Position numbers and translations under genes: made by a program
Origin: Thiodiazotropha sp040507005
Lineage (GTDB): Bacteria > Pseudomonadota > Gammaproteobacteria > Chromatiales > Chromatiaceae
Direction: 5' to 3'
Length of the DNA: 64,000 bases
Assembly: GCA_040507005.1 (NCBI GenBank)
Contig: JBEVVS010000020.1
Coordinates: 1-64,000 of the forward strand
Shown: positions 17,924-26,707 of the stretch, piece after piece
How the letters are laid out: each line of letters opens with the position of its first letter
Position numbering within the stretch: position 1 is the stretch's first letter
The notes under the pieces: model-generated
Told to the model about the DNA's origin: nothing
The model's database searches: none
What the model saw: the letters and a program-made list of their open reading frames with translations, nothing else

Positions 17924-18924
17924 TACAGCAGATCCGCCACCTTGCGTGTCAGATCCACCAGTCGATTGACATAGCCCCATTCGTTGTCATACCAGGCGTA
18001 GATCTTGACCAGCGAGCCATCCACCACCATGGTGGACGGGGCGTCGACCACGGATGAGCGGGACTCGTTGAGATAGTCCACCGAGACCAGGGGCCGCTCC
18101 TCGTAGCCCAGAATACCCTTCAGCTCCCCTTCCGCCGCCGCCTTGAAGTAGCCGTTGATCTCCTCCGCCGTCACCTCTCTGGCGGCCTGAAACACAAAGT
18201 CGGTCAAGGAGCCGTTGAGCAGCGGCACCCGTACCGCATGACCATTGAGTTTGCCTTCCAGCTCGGGGAAGATCTTGGTGATCGCCTTCGCCGAGCCCGT
18301 GGTGGTTGGAATCAGGGACTGCCCGCAGGCGCGGGCGCGGCGCAGGTCCTTGTGTCCCTTGTCGACGATGGTCTGGGTGTTGGTGATGTCATGGATGGTG
18401 GTCATGCAGCCCTGCAGGATACCCACCTGTTCGTGCATCACCTTGACCACCGGCGCCAGACAATTGGTGGTGCAGGATGCCGCCGTGATCAGGTGGTGCC
18501 GGTCCGCTTCGTAACGATCATCGTTGATACCGTAGACGATGTTCAACGCCCCCTCTGTGGGGGCAGCGACGATGACCTTCTTCACCCCCTGATCGAAATA
18601 GGCCTGCAGGGAGGCCGGTTTCTTATGGTGTTTGCCGGTGGCCTCGATGACGATATCGCAGTCGGACCAGTCGCTGGCGGCAATATCCCGATTCGCACTG
18701 TAGGCCAAGCGGCTATCCCCGACAGCGATATCACTCCCATGGGCAGCGCAACTCATATCCCAGGTGCCATGCACCGAATCGAACTGCAGCAGATGGGCCG
18801 CGCAGGTGGCATCGCCGGCGATCTCGTTGATACGCACGAAAGTCAATGAATCCTCACCCCAACCGGCGCGCAGCGCCAAGCGTCCCATGCGGCCAAAGCC
18901 GTTTATACCGATTTTCGCTTTCAA
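17923..18924 (-). CDS. ArsJ-associated glyceraldehyde-3-phosphate dehydrogenase
   Basis: The start is TTG at 18924, chosen because AGGGG lies about 7 nt upstream and the product begins with the Rossmann strand KIGINGFGRMGRLALR. The catalytic segment ITAASCTTNCLAPVVK contains the active-site Cys, and WYDNEWGYVNRLVDL closes the domain. At 333 aa it is of normal length. In ars loci this enzyme uses arsenate in place of phosphate to make 1-arseno-3-phosphoglycerate, the substrate of ArsJ. It is coupled to arsJ by a one-base overlap. A purely glycolytic role is less likely because no other glycolytic gene is nearby. Confidence 0.88.
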   Translation of the reverse strand: MKAKIGINGFGRMGRLALRAGWGEDSLTFVRINEIAGDATCAAHLLQFDSVHGTWDMSCAAHGSDIAVGDSRLAYSANRDIAASDWSDCDIVIEATGKHHKKPASLQAYFDQGVKKVIVAAPTEGALNIVYGINDDRYEADRHHLITAASCTTNCLAPVVKVMHEQVGILQGCMTTIHDITNTQTIVDKGHKDLRRARACGQSLIPTTTGSAKAITKIFPELEGKLNGHAVRVPLLNGSLTDFVFQAAREVTAEEINGYFKAAAEGELKGILGYEERPLVSVDYLNESRSSVVDAPSTMVVDGSLVKIYAWYDNEWGYVNRLVDLTRKVADLL

Positions 18925-19233
18925 AAGGAGACCCCTAGGTAGCAAGTTATCGTCAGGTTTTTGTTAGGCAATATAAGCCCCGGCAGGCGGGTTCCGCAAT
19001 CAGAATTCCCTCGATGCGCCGGCCGAACCATTGCCGCCCTGGCTAAGTACCACATCTATATGACAGAAATGTGAAATCCCGGCCGGGAAGGAAGAGAAAA
19101 ATAAACCGCGAATGTACGCAAATTATAAGGCGGCAATTGGACAATCATCCACCATGCAAGTCGTGGTGATAGCGAGAGGCCGTGTTGGAATGAGGCCATA
19201 TAGTCAAAGATCTTTTTGCGTAGATTTGCGGTG

Positions 19234-19251
19234 ATTCGCGTCCATTTGCGG
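19234..19251. repeat. Dispersed repeat, copy 1 (ATTCGCGTYCATTTGCGG)
   Basis: This 18-mer recurs at 24752-24769 and 49621-49638 with at most one mismatch. A looser inverted copy lies near 19098-19113. All copies are at or next to gene 3' ends. Confidence 0.7.
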
Positions 19252-19268
19252 TTAAGCAAAATAAATAA

Positions 19269-19286
19269 GGCGGCCCGAAGGCCGCC
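19269..19286 (-). terminator. Intrinsic terminator of the PhoX-like gene
   Basis: On the minus strand GGCGGCC and GGCCGCC form a 7-bp GC stem with a TTCG tetraloop, followed by a T-rich run (TTATTTATTTT). It stands about 55 nt after the stop of the PhoX-like gene. Confidence 0.85.
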
Positions 19287-19339
19287 TCGATAAGGGAGTT
19301 TCTTAATCCATTAAGAATTCACGTCCCTGTCAATTGCTC

Positions 19340-20710
19340 TTATCTGTCTCTTTTACGGCCATCATCCTCACGCTCGTCGTCCTCTCCATACTCCTCCTTG
19401 CGATCTTCACGGCTGATGGCCCAGGTGCCGTCGCCGTCATCGTTAGCCGAATGCTGGATGTTGACATAGAGGGTGTTGCGGTCAACGGGGCTGAAGTAGA
19501 TACCCGTACCCTCCGCGCCAGGATCGCTCAAGGAGGCAAACAGGGAGACGTAACGGGATGCACCGAACTCGTTGGTCACCTGACTGGCGAACCAGATATC
19601 GGAGGGCTTGTTGTCCTCGATCATCACCAGATCGCCGTTGGGCGCTTCGGCCAGGTTATCCACACTGTCGAAACCGGTCTGATGACCCGCGTCACCCGGC
19701 TTGCCGATCTCCTTCGGCACATTGACACCCGGCTTGACGAAGTCGGACACCATCATGCTGTTGAGGTCGATGGCGATGACACGGCCTTCGTAGAGCTCCG
19801 AAGTGAAAACCAGGGTACCGCTCGCATCGGTCTTTGTGTCCCGCGGACCCTCAGTGATGGCCACATAGAGGGTATCGCCGATCACTTCCAGGTCCTCAGG
19901 ACGCTGGTAGCTCTGACCGCCAGCGGCGCTGCCGGACTCACGGGCGGTCATTGGATCGATTGGACCAACCCACTCACCCTGGCCCACGCCATCGGCACCG
20001 TTCACCTTGAGGGCGTAGAGGGAACCTGAAGAGAGATCACCCGCCACATCGGGGACAAACTTGTAAACACCACCGCCACAAGGTACGGCGCCGTTGCAAC
20101 CGGAGGTGCGACCCCGGTGCTCATCCACTACATAGACATTACCGTCACGGTCCAGGTCTATGCCTTCATGGGCAAGGCGGCCCACAGCCGGACGGTCCAC
20201 CACCTCTTTGGCGGTCATCAGGTCATCTTCCAGGTAGATCTCGAGCAGACGGCCACCGGTGATCTCTTCGGCGAAGAGGACAGTGCCCCAGGGAGTCCAA
20301 CGGATGCCGTCGAGGGCGTCATAGCTGGAATCCTGGGCCAGAATACGGGTCTCGCCGGTCTTCAGGTCGACCACACTGACGGTGCCACCTTCCGGTTGAT
20401 TGGCCGGGTTGCGCAGTTCGTGAGTCCGGTACATGAAGCGGCCCTTCATCGGCCCGGTCTCGTTGACCGTATTCATGTCATGCCAGTCATCACGCCCGTT
20501 ATCGTAGATATTCAGATTGGTCTCGTCGGAAACAACCCACTGCTTGAAGCCCTTTGGCACTTTCCAGGGAGCGGTTGCGTCCCAGTCAGCGGCATTGGCG
20601 GACTCTTCGAGAGGTTTGAAATTGTAGCTTTTAATACCACCCGCCATTGCCGAACCGGAAATTGCCACGGTTGCTGCAAGTGCGATAGTCAATACTTTAC
20701 GTTGAAACAT
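19340..20710 (-). CDS. PhoX-like (DUF839) secreted protein
   Basis: The 456-aa protein starts with a Sec signal peptide (about residues 1-23, ending GSAMA). The body is a beta-propeller of the PhoX/DUF839 type, with IRWTPWGTVLFAEE, LAHEGIDLDRDGNVYVVDE, RPEDLEVIGDTLYVAITE and RNTLYVNIQHSAND. PhoX enzymes are calcium- and iron-dependent periplasmic phosphatases; related DUF839 proteins lack proven activity. The last 25 residues are an unusual charged tail of alternating Glu, Asp, Arg and Lys. Usual PhoX has a Tat signal, while this one looks Sec-type, so phosphatase function is uncertain. An intrinsic terminator follows. Confidence 0.75.
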   Translation of the reverse strand: MFQRKVLTIALAATVAISGSAMAGGIKSYNFKPLEESANAADWDATAPWKVPKGFKQWVVSDETNLNIYDNGRDDWHDMNTVNETGPMKGRFMYRTHELRNPANQPEGGTVSVVDLKTGETRILAQDSSYDALDGIRWTPWGTVLFAEEITGGRLLEIYLEDDLMTAKEVVDRPAVGRLAHEGIDLDRDGNVYVVDEHRGRTSGCNGAVPCGGGVYKFVPDVAGDLSSGSLYALKVNGADGVGQGEWVGPIDPMTARESGSAAGGQSYQRPEDLEVIGDTLYVAITEGPRDTKTDASGTLVFTSELYEGRVIAIDLNSMMVSDFVKPGVNVPKEIGKPGDAGHQTGFDSVDNLAEAPNGDLVMIEDNKPSDIWFASQVTNEFGASRYVSLFASLSDPGAEGTGIYFSPVDRNTLYVNIQHSANDDGDGTWAISREDRKEEYGEDDEREDDGRKRDR

Positions 20711-20870
20711 TTACGATCATCCTCATCTAGTATTAGAGGGAAGCTTTGAATCAGTTTTAGACAGACATCTTATAACTGTCAGCTTCCGATTTTATGCAGC
20801 GCCTATAAAGTCCATGTTGTCGCGCCCCACTCTTCTTGAGCCGGCGTCATTTTGATGAGGGTATGTTTCA

Positions 20871-20886
20871 GTAGCACAACTGCTAC
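20871..20886. promoter_or_regulatory. Inverted repeat in the divergent PhoX-like/MOT1 intergenic region
   Basis: GTAGCA and TGCTAC flank CAAC, about 45 nt upstream of the MOT1 start. It could be an operator. It does not match the ModE consensus. Confidence 0.35.
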
Positions 20887-20931
20887 GATTACACTTTCGT
20901 GATGAAACTATAAGAATATGTTCGCTACTCA

Positions 20932-22065
20932 ATGACATCGAATAAAGATACAACAAAACAGATAGTTGGTGAATTCTCCGGCGCCTTTGCCGATCTCGGC
21001 ACCTTCCTACCCATCGTGATTGCGGTGCTCACATTGCAACTGATCGATCCCTCCGGATTGTTTTTCGGGTTCGGCCTGTTCGCCCTTGCGGTGGCAGCGA
21101 TCTATCGCCGCCCTATCCCCGTTCAACCGATGAAGGCGGTAGCCGCCGTGGTGATTGCGGACAATCTAGGTGCCGGCACCATTGCCGCCAGCGGTCTGCT
21201 GTTGGGGGTTACGGTGCTGATGCTTTCCGTCACCGGCTTTGCCTCCTATCTGGGCAAAAGGTTACCCCAGGCTGTGCTCAGCGGGATACAACTGGGTATC
21301 GGCCTGATCCTCGCATGGGCCGGGGTCAAACTGATGTTGCAGGACCCCCTTATGGGCCTGGCGGCGATGGGATTCTTACTCCTGCTGCTGCCGACCCGGT
21401 TCAAACCTTTCAGTGCCATCCTGGTCATTCTCGGCACTTCCCTATGGAGTGCCGTTGCACAACCCGAGCATTTCCCAGAGGTTGTAGTTGGATTCTATCT
21501 GCCCCAGTGGGTCAGCATCGATTGGTCGGATGGTTGGATATCGGCTGAAACGATTCTGCTGCCCCAACTCGCCCTGACCCTGACCAATGCCATGATCGTA
21601 ACCGCTGCCATTGCAAGGCATCTCTTCGACGATCAAGGCAGAACGATCACACCAAACAAACTTGGCATGAGCACGGGTGTGTTGAATCTGCTACTGGCTC
21701 CACTCGGCGCCTTTCCCATGTGCCACGGTGCAGGCGGTCTGGTGGTACAACACCGGTTCGGCGCCCGCACCGGATTGGCGCCGGCCATTTTCGGTGTCAC
21801 TTGTCTGTTGACCGGTCTCCTGTTGGGACCGAATGCGCTGCAACTGCTGCTATTGATACCCCTCGCGGCGGTTGGTGCACTGTTGGTCTTTGCCGGCATA
21901 GATCTCGCCAAGAGCAAAGAGCTGATGCAGGGATCAAGAGAGGACCTGCCAGTCATTCTCGTTACCGGTCTTGTCTGCCTGCTGTTCAATGTGGCCCTGG
22001 GATTGTTGGTGGGCATTGCGATTGAATATCTGCGTCAACGAAATAGCAGCAAGACATCGGAATAG
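20932..22065 (+). CDS. Molybdate transporter, MOT1 family
   Basis: The 377-aa protein has 9-10 hydrophobic helices. It shows the two MOT1 signatures: RPIPVQPMKAVAAVVIAD near residue 70 and FPMCHGAGGLVVQHRFGART near residue 265. MOT1 proteins are SulP-related, high-affinity molybdate carriers lacking the STAS domain. The STAS domain is absent here too. It could supply molybdenum for the formate dehydrogenase and cofactor genes elsewhere in the window. Selectivity for molybdate over sulfate is inferred from family only. Confidence 0.82.
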   Translation: MTSNKDTTKQIVGEFSGAFADLGTFLPIVIAVLTLQLIDPSGLFFGFGLFALAVAAIYRRPIPVQPMKAVAAVVIADNLGAGTIAASGLLLGVTVLMLSVTGFASYLGKRLPQAVLSGIQLGIGLILAWAGVKLMLQDPLMGLAAMGFLLLLLPTRFKPFSAILVILGTSLWSAVAQPEHFPEVVVGFYLPQWVSIDWSDGWISAETILLPQLALTLTNAMIVTAAIARHLFDDQGRTITPNKLGMSTGVLNLLLAPLGAFPMCHGAGGLVVQHRFGARTGLAPAIFGVTCLLTGLLLGPNALQLLLLIPLAAVGALLVFAGIDLAKSKELMQGSREDLPVILVTGLVCLLFNVALGLLVGIAIEYLRQRNSSKTSE

Positions 22066-22104
22066 GGAAATCAGTCTTAAAAGATAGCCAAACAGGCTTG
22101 TTCC

Positions 22105-22129
22105 CGTTCCCACGCTACACGTGGGAACG
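22105..22129. repeat. Palindromic intergenic repeat (CGTTCCCACG type)
   Basis: Two 10-bp perfect arms, CGTTCCCACG and CGTGGGAACG, flank CTACA, 40 nt after the MOT1 stop. This resembles a widespread gammaproteobacterial intergenic palindrome. It may also stabilise the mRNA end, but no T-tract follows. Confidence 0.7.
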
Positions 22130-22165
22130 AGTATAGAGCGAGGATTGTAACCTATTTGATTGCCA

Positions 22166-22594
22166 TCACTTGACTGTGATAGTGATCTTGTCAGAGACGA
22201 TGGGGGGATCGAAGGGGATATGATCCTTATCGCCCAGTACCAGCTGCAAGGTGTGAGAACCCTTCTCCAGATCGACTGTCACCTCTGTCTGACCACCGCC
22301 GAAATGGCGATGATTGTCATCCGAGGGAAGCGGCTTATCCATGGCCGGCATCTCGGCTACATTGATGAGCAGATGGTGGTGACCGGTCTTATTACGATCG
22401 ATTCCTGCAGGTGCCACACCCATACCCCGCAAACCGAAGCGAACAGTTACAGGACCAGTTACGCTTTCACCATTCATCGGTGAGATGATGTAGAGTTTGG
22501 CCCCATCAGGCGCCGGTGTACCCGCATTGATCTGTGGTACAAAGCACAGCATACACAACATTGTAAAAAGTAGTTTTTTGCAACGAGAGGACAT
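22166..22594 (-). CDS. DUF4399 domain protein, secreted
   Basis: The start at 22594 is fixed by GGAGG six bases upstream. The 142-aa product has a signal peptide (residues about 1-24) and the DUF4399 pattern: LYIISPMNGESVTGPVTVRF, GMGVAPAG, NKTGHHHLLINV and HFGGGQTEVTVDL. The His-rich loop suggests metal binding. Members are small periplasmic beta-sandwich proteins of unknown role. A longer frame from 22777 lacks a signal and ribosome site and was not used. Confidence 0.8.
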   Translation of the reverse strand: MSSRCKKLLFTMLCMLCFVPQINAGTPAPDGAKLYIISPMNGESVTGPVTVRFGLRGMGVAPAGIDRNKTGHHHLLINVAEMPAMDKPLPSDDNHRHFGGGQTEVTVDLEKGSHTLQLVLGDKDHIPFDPPIVSDKITITVK

Positions 22595-23030
22595 ATGGGC
22601 CTCCAGGAGAGCTTGATTATTAGGATTGGAATATAGGGCCGCTGGATAATCGAACTGGGGAAAATCAACGGACTCCCATGTGATGTAAGACAATTTAATT
22701 ACAGCATATGTTGAGCAGCTAAAACCCTTCAATAAAGGGCATTTCGTAGAGCTAAAAAAGTTGCCCATAACTGCCAACTAAGGTCTCGGGGCACCCTCAA
22801 TCTGGCATGATTCCCCTTGCCATGCACATCGGCCGCCACTCTCCGTCCAGCACGATTCGGTGTTGTAAATATTCCAGCAGAGTCAGTTAGTTAAGGGAGT
22901 ATATTGACAGCACGCCTCCGCAAGCTTTCACTTTTCCAGTGATTACCCGACACCCATCCAAAGGGCTGCAAGCATGCAGTAGATTCTTAGGATGGGTGTC
23001 CGCTGATATAAGCCGGGTTACCTAGATAAC
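22595..23030. other. Gene-free stretch with a structured repeat
   Basis: These 436 bases lie between the DUF4399 promoter region and the end of the PEP-CTERM gene. They contain the inverted repeat at 22949-23000. No coding frame was accepted. Confidence 0.5.
22949..23000. repeat. Inverted repeat with 11-bp arms (GACACCCATCC)
   Basis: GACACCCATCC at 22949-22959 pairs with GGATGGGTGTC at 22990-23000. The loop contains a second small hairpin (CTGCA-AGCA-TGCAG). The same 11-mer recurs at 24628-24638, on the other side of the PEP-CTERM gene. Confidence 0.65.
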
Positions 23031-24251
23031 CTATGTTGTTTGACGCTTTTTCAATGCGCTAAAACCAATGCCAGCAAAGCCGGTCAACATCAGCATCAAC
23101 ACACTGGGTTCAGGCACACTGACATCACCATAATTGAAGAGACGCAGTCCTCTGTCCGGCATGGTTATACCGGCCACTGTAACAGTTGTATTGATCCAGC
23201 TGCCATCCAGCAGATAACCGGTCAACAGATCACCATCCAGTTTCAAATCCCAGCCGTGTACGTCTAACAATCCGTTACGGTCAATGTTGATACCTGCACC
23301 GACAGCAGTGTATCCAATCTGTCCACCAAACAGTGACATGTTCGATCCGAGGCCAAGTATATCGAATAACCAGCCATCGACGATCGAACCTAGACCGGCA
23401 TCAAACTGGCCACCAAAAATCTGAATATTTGCCGGTTCGGTTGAAGCGGTTGAGGTCGCTATCGCTGATCCCCCGTAGGCGCCACCATTTCCACCTTGTA
23501 CCTGGCCGCCATAAATCCCCATCTCCAAGTCGGCGAAGGAATAGATTGCATCGCCGCCAGTGACTCCGCCATCTCCTCCGTGAATCGCGCCACCTGTCAT
23601 CATCACGGATCCATAATTGGTATTGAATATGCCGAAACCGCCATTCAGATCGCCATCCCCTCCACTGATAACACCACCTGATACTTGAAGTACAATGGGA
23701 TCGTAGTCAGCATCGATACCGTAGCCACCGGTGTTTCCACCTTGACCACCGACAACCTGACCACCATTGACAGTGACATTGTAAAGACCTGAATCTCCAT
23801 TCTCGATTGCATCGCCGCCTAATGCACCACTCGTTGCACCAGTAATACTGGAATTGTCATTTATCTCCACGTAGTGAGCACCGGATATTGCAGCCATGCC
23901 TACACCACTGGGCGTTACGCCCAATCCCTGAACTCTTGAATCATCCCTGGTGACCACAGATGAAGAGAAATCATCTGAGCCATTCATACGGATTCCACCA
24001 ACGACAGTGGCATCACCGCTCATATACACGCTACTGCCAGTAGAACCTGGGACATAAACGGCAGGATCGCTACCAGGCGTTATCACAAAACCGCCGTTTA
24101 TGATGTTTAGATCTGAATTATTCTGTAATTCAACATTATCGAAAAGAAAGCCGTCTATGGTGTGCGTACCTCCGTCGTTAAAGATTACCGTTGCGTCAAG
24201 TTGTGTCGTTAACATACCCAGACATATGATTGCGAATCCTTTAGTTTTCAT
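23031..24251 (-). CDS. PEP-CTERM sorted, glycine-rich beta-helix-like protein
   Basis: AGGAG precedes the ATG at 24251. The 406-aa protein has a short signal peptide and a central region of about four repeats of roughly 30 residues containing GG-I-x-GGDG and GG-x-GI/AI elements, which fits a parallel beta-helix. The C terminus carries a PEP-CTERM sorting signal: VPEPSVLMLMLTGFAGIGF followed by a basic KKRQTT tail. Such proteins are processed by exosortase and exported with exopolysaccharide. No exosortase gene is in this window. Confidence 0.82.
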   Translation of the reverse strand: MKTKGFAIICLGMLTTQLDATVIFNDGGTHTIDGFLFDNVELQNNSDLNIINGGFVITPGSDPAVYVPGSTGSSVYMSGDATVVGGIRMNGSDDFSSSVVTRDDSRVQGLGVTPSGVGMAAISGAHYVEINDNSSITGATSGALGGDAIENGDSGLYNVTVNGGQVVGGQGGNTGGYGIDADYDPIVLQVSGGVISGGDGDLNGGFGIFNTNYGSVMMTGGAIHGGDGGVTGGDAIYSFADLEMGIYGGQVQGGNGGAYGGSAIATSTASTEPANIQIFGGQFDAGLGSIVDGWLFDILGLGSNMSLFGGQIGYTAVGAGINIDRNGLLDVHGWDLKLDGDLLTGYLLDGSWINTTVTVAGITMPDRGLRLFNYGDVSVPEPSVLMLMLTGFAGIGFSALKKRQTT

Positions 24252-24506
24252 CCTGATAATCTCCTATCTCTTTCCATTAGAGAAAACTCCCATCTGAATT
24301 CACGAGATCCAAAGAGAGCTAGATAAAAATGTATCCATAAAACGTGCCATAAGAATAAAACGATTATTTTTTAAGCGATTACCGCAATCGATATTTTGCT
24401 TGGGTTCAGAGTTTGTAAAATAGATCGACACATGGAATCGCCGGCCTGGAACTGTTTGCAGGCAGATCTATCGATAACTACCGGTGGAGATCGGACGAGG
24501 TATACG

Positions 24507-24569
24507 TTGTCGACCATGGCTGATTCGGCCATGCCGGGATCAACACAACAACCGTCCCATGTTCGACAA
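24507..24569. repeat. Imperfect inverted repeat, 13-base arms
   Basis: TTGTCGACCATGG (24507-24519) matches the reverse complement of CCATGTTCGACAA (24557-24569) at 12 of 13 positions. A second internal hairpin is present (CATGGC with GCCATG). It could fold as a branched RNA or mark element ends. Confidence 0.5.
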
Positions 24570-24751
24570 AGTGACGCCGCTTTTTAATAAACGCTTTTCA
24601 ATTATCCTCAAGCGGAGGTATCACCTGGACACCCATCCAAAACAAAGCAGGCATATGGCAGATTTCTCCGGTTGATACCGCCAATAAAACCAAGAAGTTA
24701 GCGCAAGGGAGCAAGAACTTTTTTTAACCCAGCACTTTTTTATTAGCGTTC

Positions 24752-24769
24752 ATTCGCGTTCATTTGCGG
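24752..24769. repeat. Dispersed repeat, copy 2
   Basis: Identical 18-mer to the copy at 49621-49638. It ends 10 bases before the stop codon of the last gene of the formate dehydrogenase operon. Confidence 0.75.
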
Positions 24770-24778
24770 ACTTGATTC

Positions 24779-26050
24779 TTATTTCTTCTTCGAACCATCA
24801 ACCAGATGCTCGGCCACCAACTCGGTCAAGCTGAGCACCTCGGTATCCATCTCGTTATGCTCTATCCCCTCCTCCAGGATAATCCGGCAATTGGCGCAGG
24901 CGGTGACCATGGTGTTGACACCTGTCTCCTGTAACTGCTGTTTCTTGCGTTCGAAGACCCGCAGGCGCAAGGGTTCGGCACGCTCGTTGGCGCTCACGCC
25001 GCCACCGCCGCCGCAGCACCAATTCATCACCCCATGATCCTTCATCTCCACAAAGTTCTCCGCCACACTGTCGAGCAATTCCCTTGGCTGATTGACGACA
25101 CCGCCGCGACGTACGATCTGACAGGGATCGTGCAGGGTCATGGGAGTTGTATTTTTATCTTCCAACTGCAGGCGTCCTTCAGCCTGCAACTGTTCCAGCA
25201 ACTCCAGGATATGCACCACCTCGAAGGAGTATGGACGGCCGATCAGGTTCGGTCCTTCCCAACGAATGGCGGTATAGGCATGACCGCATTCGGGACTGAT
25301 GACATATTTGACGCCCAACTCATCCGCGGCGATCACGACCCGATTCACCAGTTCAGCGGCCGCCTCCTTGTTGCCGATCTGGATACCGCTATTGGTGGCC
25401 TCGAAGGCATTGCTGCTGATCGTCCAGGAGATATCCGCCGCATCGAAGATACGCGCGATGCTCTCGATATATTCCGGGAAGTTGACCACCTCCATGGAGG
25501 AGAAGAGGGCCATGTAGTCGGCGCCCTTTTTGTCCACCGGAATTTTCAACCCGCTATCCTTCTCCACATGGGCCAGGGCGGCCTGCAGGGTCTTGAAGGT
25601 GACTCCCATGGGACTGCCGATCTTCAATGCCCGCTTGGTCGCTTCTTTCATGCCATCCGGCGCATAGCCAGCAACGGAGAAGCCCTCCCGCTGTTTGCGA
25701 ATCATGTAGGTGATATCGTTACCCACCGGGCAGATCATGGAACAGCGGCCGCACAGGGTGCAGCTGTCGTAGACCAGGGTCTCCCAATCGGCGAAGTCCT
25801 GTTCGGTGACCGGCTCAGTCAAACCGAACAGCGATCCAAGCTTACCCCAGAAGGTGTGCTCCCGACGCCACAGCTTCTTCATCGGTTCCAGTTTGTAGAT
25901 CGGTGTATAACGGGGGTCATGGGTCTCGGTATAGAAGAGACAGGCCTCGGCACAGAGCCCACAGTGGACACAACTGGAGAAGTAGGATGAGATGCGTGAA
26001 TCGATCTGTTGACGCAGCGCCGCTAATCCCTGCTCGAACTGTTCGCTCAT
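24779..26050 (-). CDS. CCG-domain Fe-S oxidoreductase, HdrD/DsrK-like
   Basis: The 423-aa cytoplasmic protein has two [4Fe-4S] ferredoxin motifs near the N terminus (CVHCGLCAEAC and CTLCGRCSMICP). A first, degenerate CCG-like region carries SPECGHAYTAIRW. A full CCG domain follows (HDPCQIVRRGG, WCCGGGGGV, TACANC). This is the layout of HdrD, DsrK and GlpC-type electron carriers. It is the last gene of the formate dehydrogenase operon, 15 nt after the membrane cytochrome gene. It probably passes electrons between the cytochrome and a cytoplasmic partner. The actual partner, a thiol-disulfide couple or a ferredoxin, is unknown. Confidence 0.8.
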   Translation of the reverse strand: MSEQFEQGLAALRQQIDSRISSYFSSCVHCGLCAEACLFYTETHDPRYTPIYKLEPMKKLWRREHTFWGKLGSLFGLTEPVTEQDFADWETLVYDSCTLCGRCSMICPVGNDITYMIRKQREGFSVAGYAPDGMKEATKRALKIGSPMGVTFKTLQAALAHVEKDSGLKIPVDKKGADYMALFSSMEVVNFPEYIESIARIFDAADISWTISSNAFEATNSGIQIGNKEAAAELVNRVVIAADELGVKYVISPECGHAYTAIRWEGPNLIGRPYSFEVVHILELLEQLQAEGRLQLEDKNTTPMTLHDPCQIVRRGGVVNQPRELLDSVAENFVEMKDHGVMNWCCGGGGGVSANERAEPLRLRVFERKKQQLQETGVNTMVTACANCRIILEEGIEHNEMDTEVLSLTELVAEHLVDGSKKK

Positions 26051-26065
26051 GTCTCCCCCTCTCCC

Positions 26066-26707
26066 CTATGCGTTGACACCCTTGCGGCCCATGGTTGCTC
26101 CGGTATAGCCGCGACTCATGACAAAAGTGAAGGTATGCATCAGCTTGCTGAAAGGAAAATAGATCAACAGCAGTTCCGCCAGCAGCAGATGGATCAGGCG
26201 CAGGGCCTCGAAGGATTGCGCCAATGCCAGACAGCCTGTCAGCATTACCAGAAATACCAGGATACTGCCCACATGGTCATCCAGGTCTGTGAGCAGTCTT
26301 GTCACCGGACTGAGCAGACGATGGATCCACAACAGCAACAGCCCCAGAAACGCCAACTCGGCGGAGAGGATGAAGGCCCAATGGGGCATTGCCGGCCAAC
26401 CGAATCCGGTAATCCGCTCGGCGTAGAAATCGATATGGGGTTGGGCGAAGAAGAGCAGCGCAAACAGCCCGAGGTGAAACAGATAGCCGGCGATCTGCAG
26501 CAACCGGCCCCGGGTGGCGGCGGTACGTTCATAAATGGAACGGCTGAAGATGGTCCGTATGGCACCGGATGATGCGCTACCCTTGGGTACCGAGAGGTCG
26601 GTTCTGTTGCCCGCCATGAGAATCATCACGATACGCCACACCACACCGATCACAAACACGCTCAGGGAGAAGACCCACAAGGGTCCGTCGATGAACTGGG
26701 CGATCAC
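26066..26707 (-). CDS. NarI/DsrM-like membrane cytochrome b
   Basis: The start is GTG at 26707, overlapping the previous stop as GTGA and preceded by GGGAGGC. The 213-aa protein has about five hydrophobic helices with histidines placed as haem ligands (for example FHLG and LIHLLLAE), as in nitrate-reductase gamma and DsrM-type cytochromes. It ends with a cytoplasmic tail. Paired with the CCG protein downstream it resembles the DsrMK and HdrDE modules. It would exchange electrons with the quinone pool. Confidence 0.77.
   Translation of the reverse strand: MIAQFIDGPLWVFSLSVFVIGVVWRIVMILMAGNRTDLSVPKGSASSGAIRTIFSRSIYERTAATRGRLLQIAGYLFHLGLFALLFFAQPHIDFYAERITGFGWPAMPHWAFILSAELAFLGLLLLWIHRLLSPVTRLLTDLDDHVGSILVFLVMLTGCLALAQSFEALRLIHLLLAELLLIYFPFSKLMHTFTFVMSRGYTGATMGRKGVNA

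Larger units (their letters stand above)
18925..19339. other. Gene-free stretch with degenerate repeats and a terminator
   Basis: These 415 bases lie between the arsenate pair and the PhoX-like gene. They contain two degraded copies of a short repeat (around 19098-19113 and 19234-19251) and a clear intrinsic terminator for the PhoX-like gene. Short frames here are not supported. Confidence 0.55.
24252..24778. other. Gene-free stretch, 527 bases, with inverted and dispersed repeats
   Basis: It contains the imperfect inverted repeat at 24507-24569, a copy of the GACACCCATCC 11-mer (24628-24638) and the dispersed 18-mer at 24752-24769. Two short plus-strand frames (from 24396 and 24484) overlap in different registers and have no family features. 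The stretch may be decayed mobile DNA. Confidence 0.5.

Noticed and set aside
20711..20931. ModE site or molybdenum-cofactor riboswitch before MOT1
   Set aside because: Only a 6-bp palindrome is present; it does not match the ModE consensus and no riboswitch structure was recognised.
22105..22129. Terminator of the MOT1 gene
   Set aside because: The palindrome lacks a following T-tract; it was kept as an intergenic repeat.
25034..25990. 318-codon plus-strand open frame
   Set aside because: Antisense to the CCG protein gene with clear Fe-S motifs.
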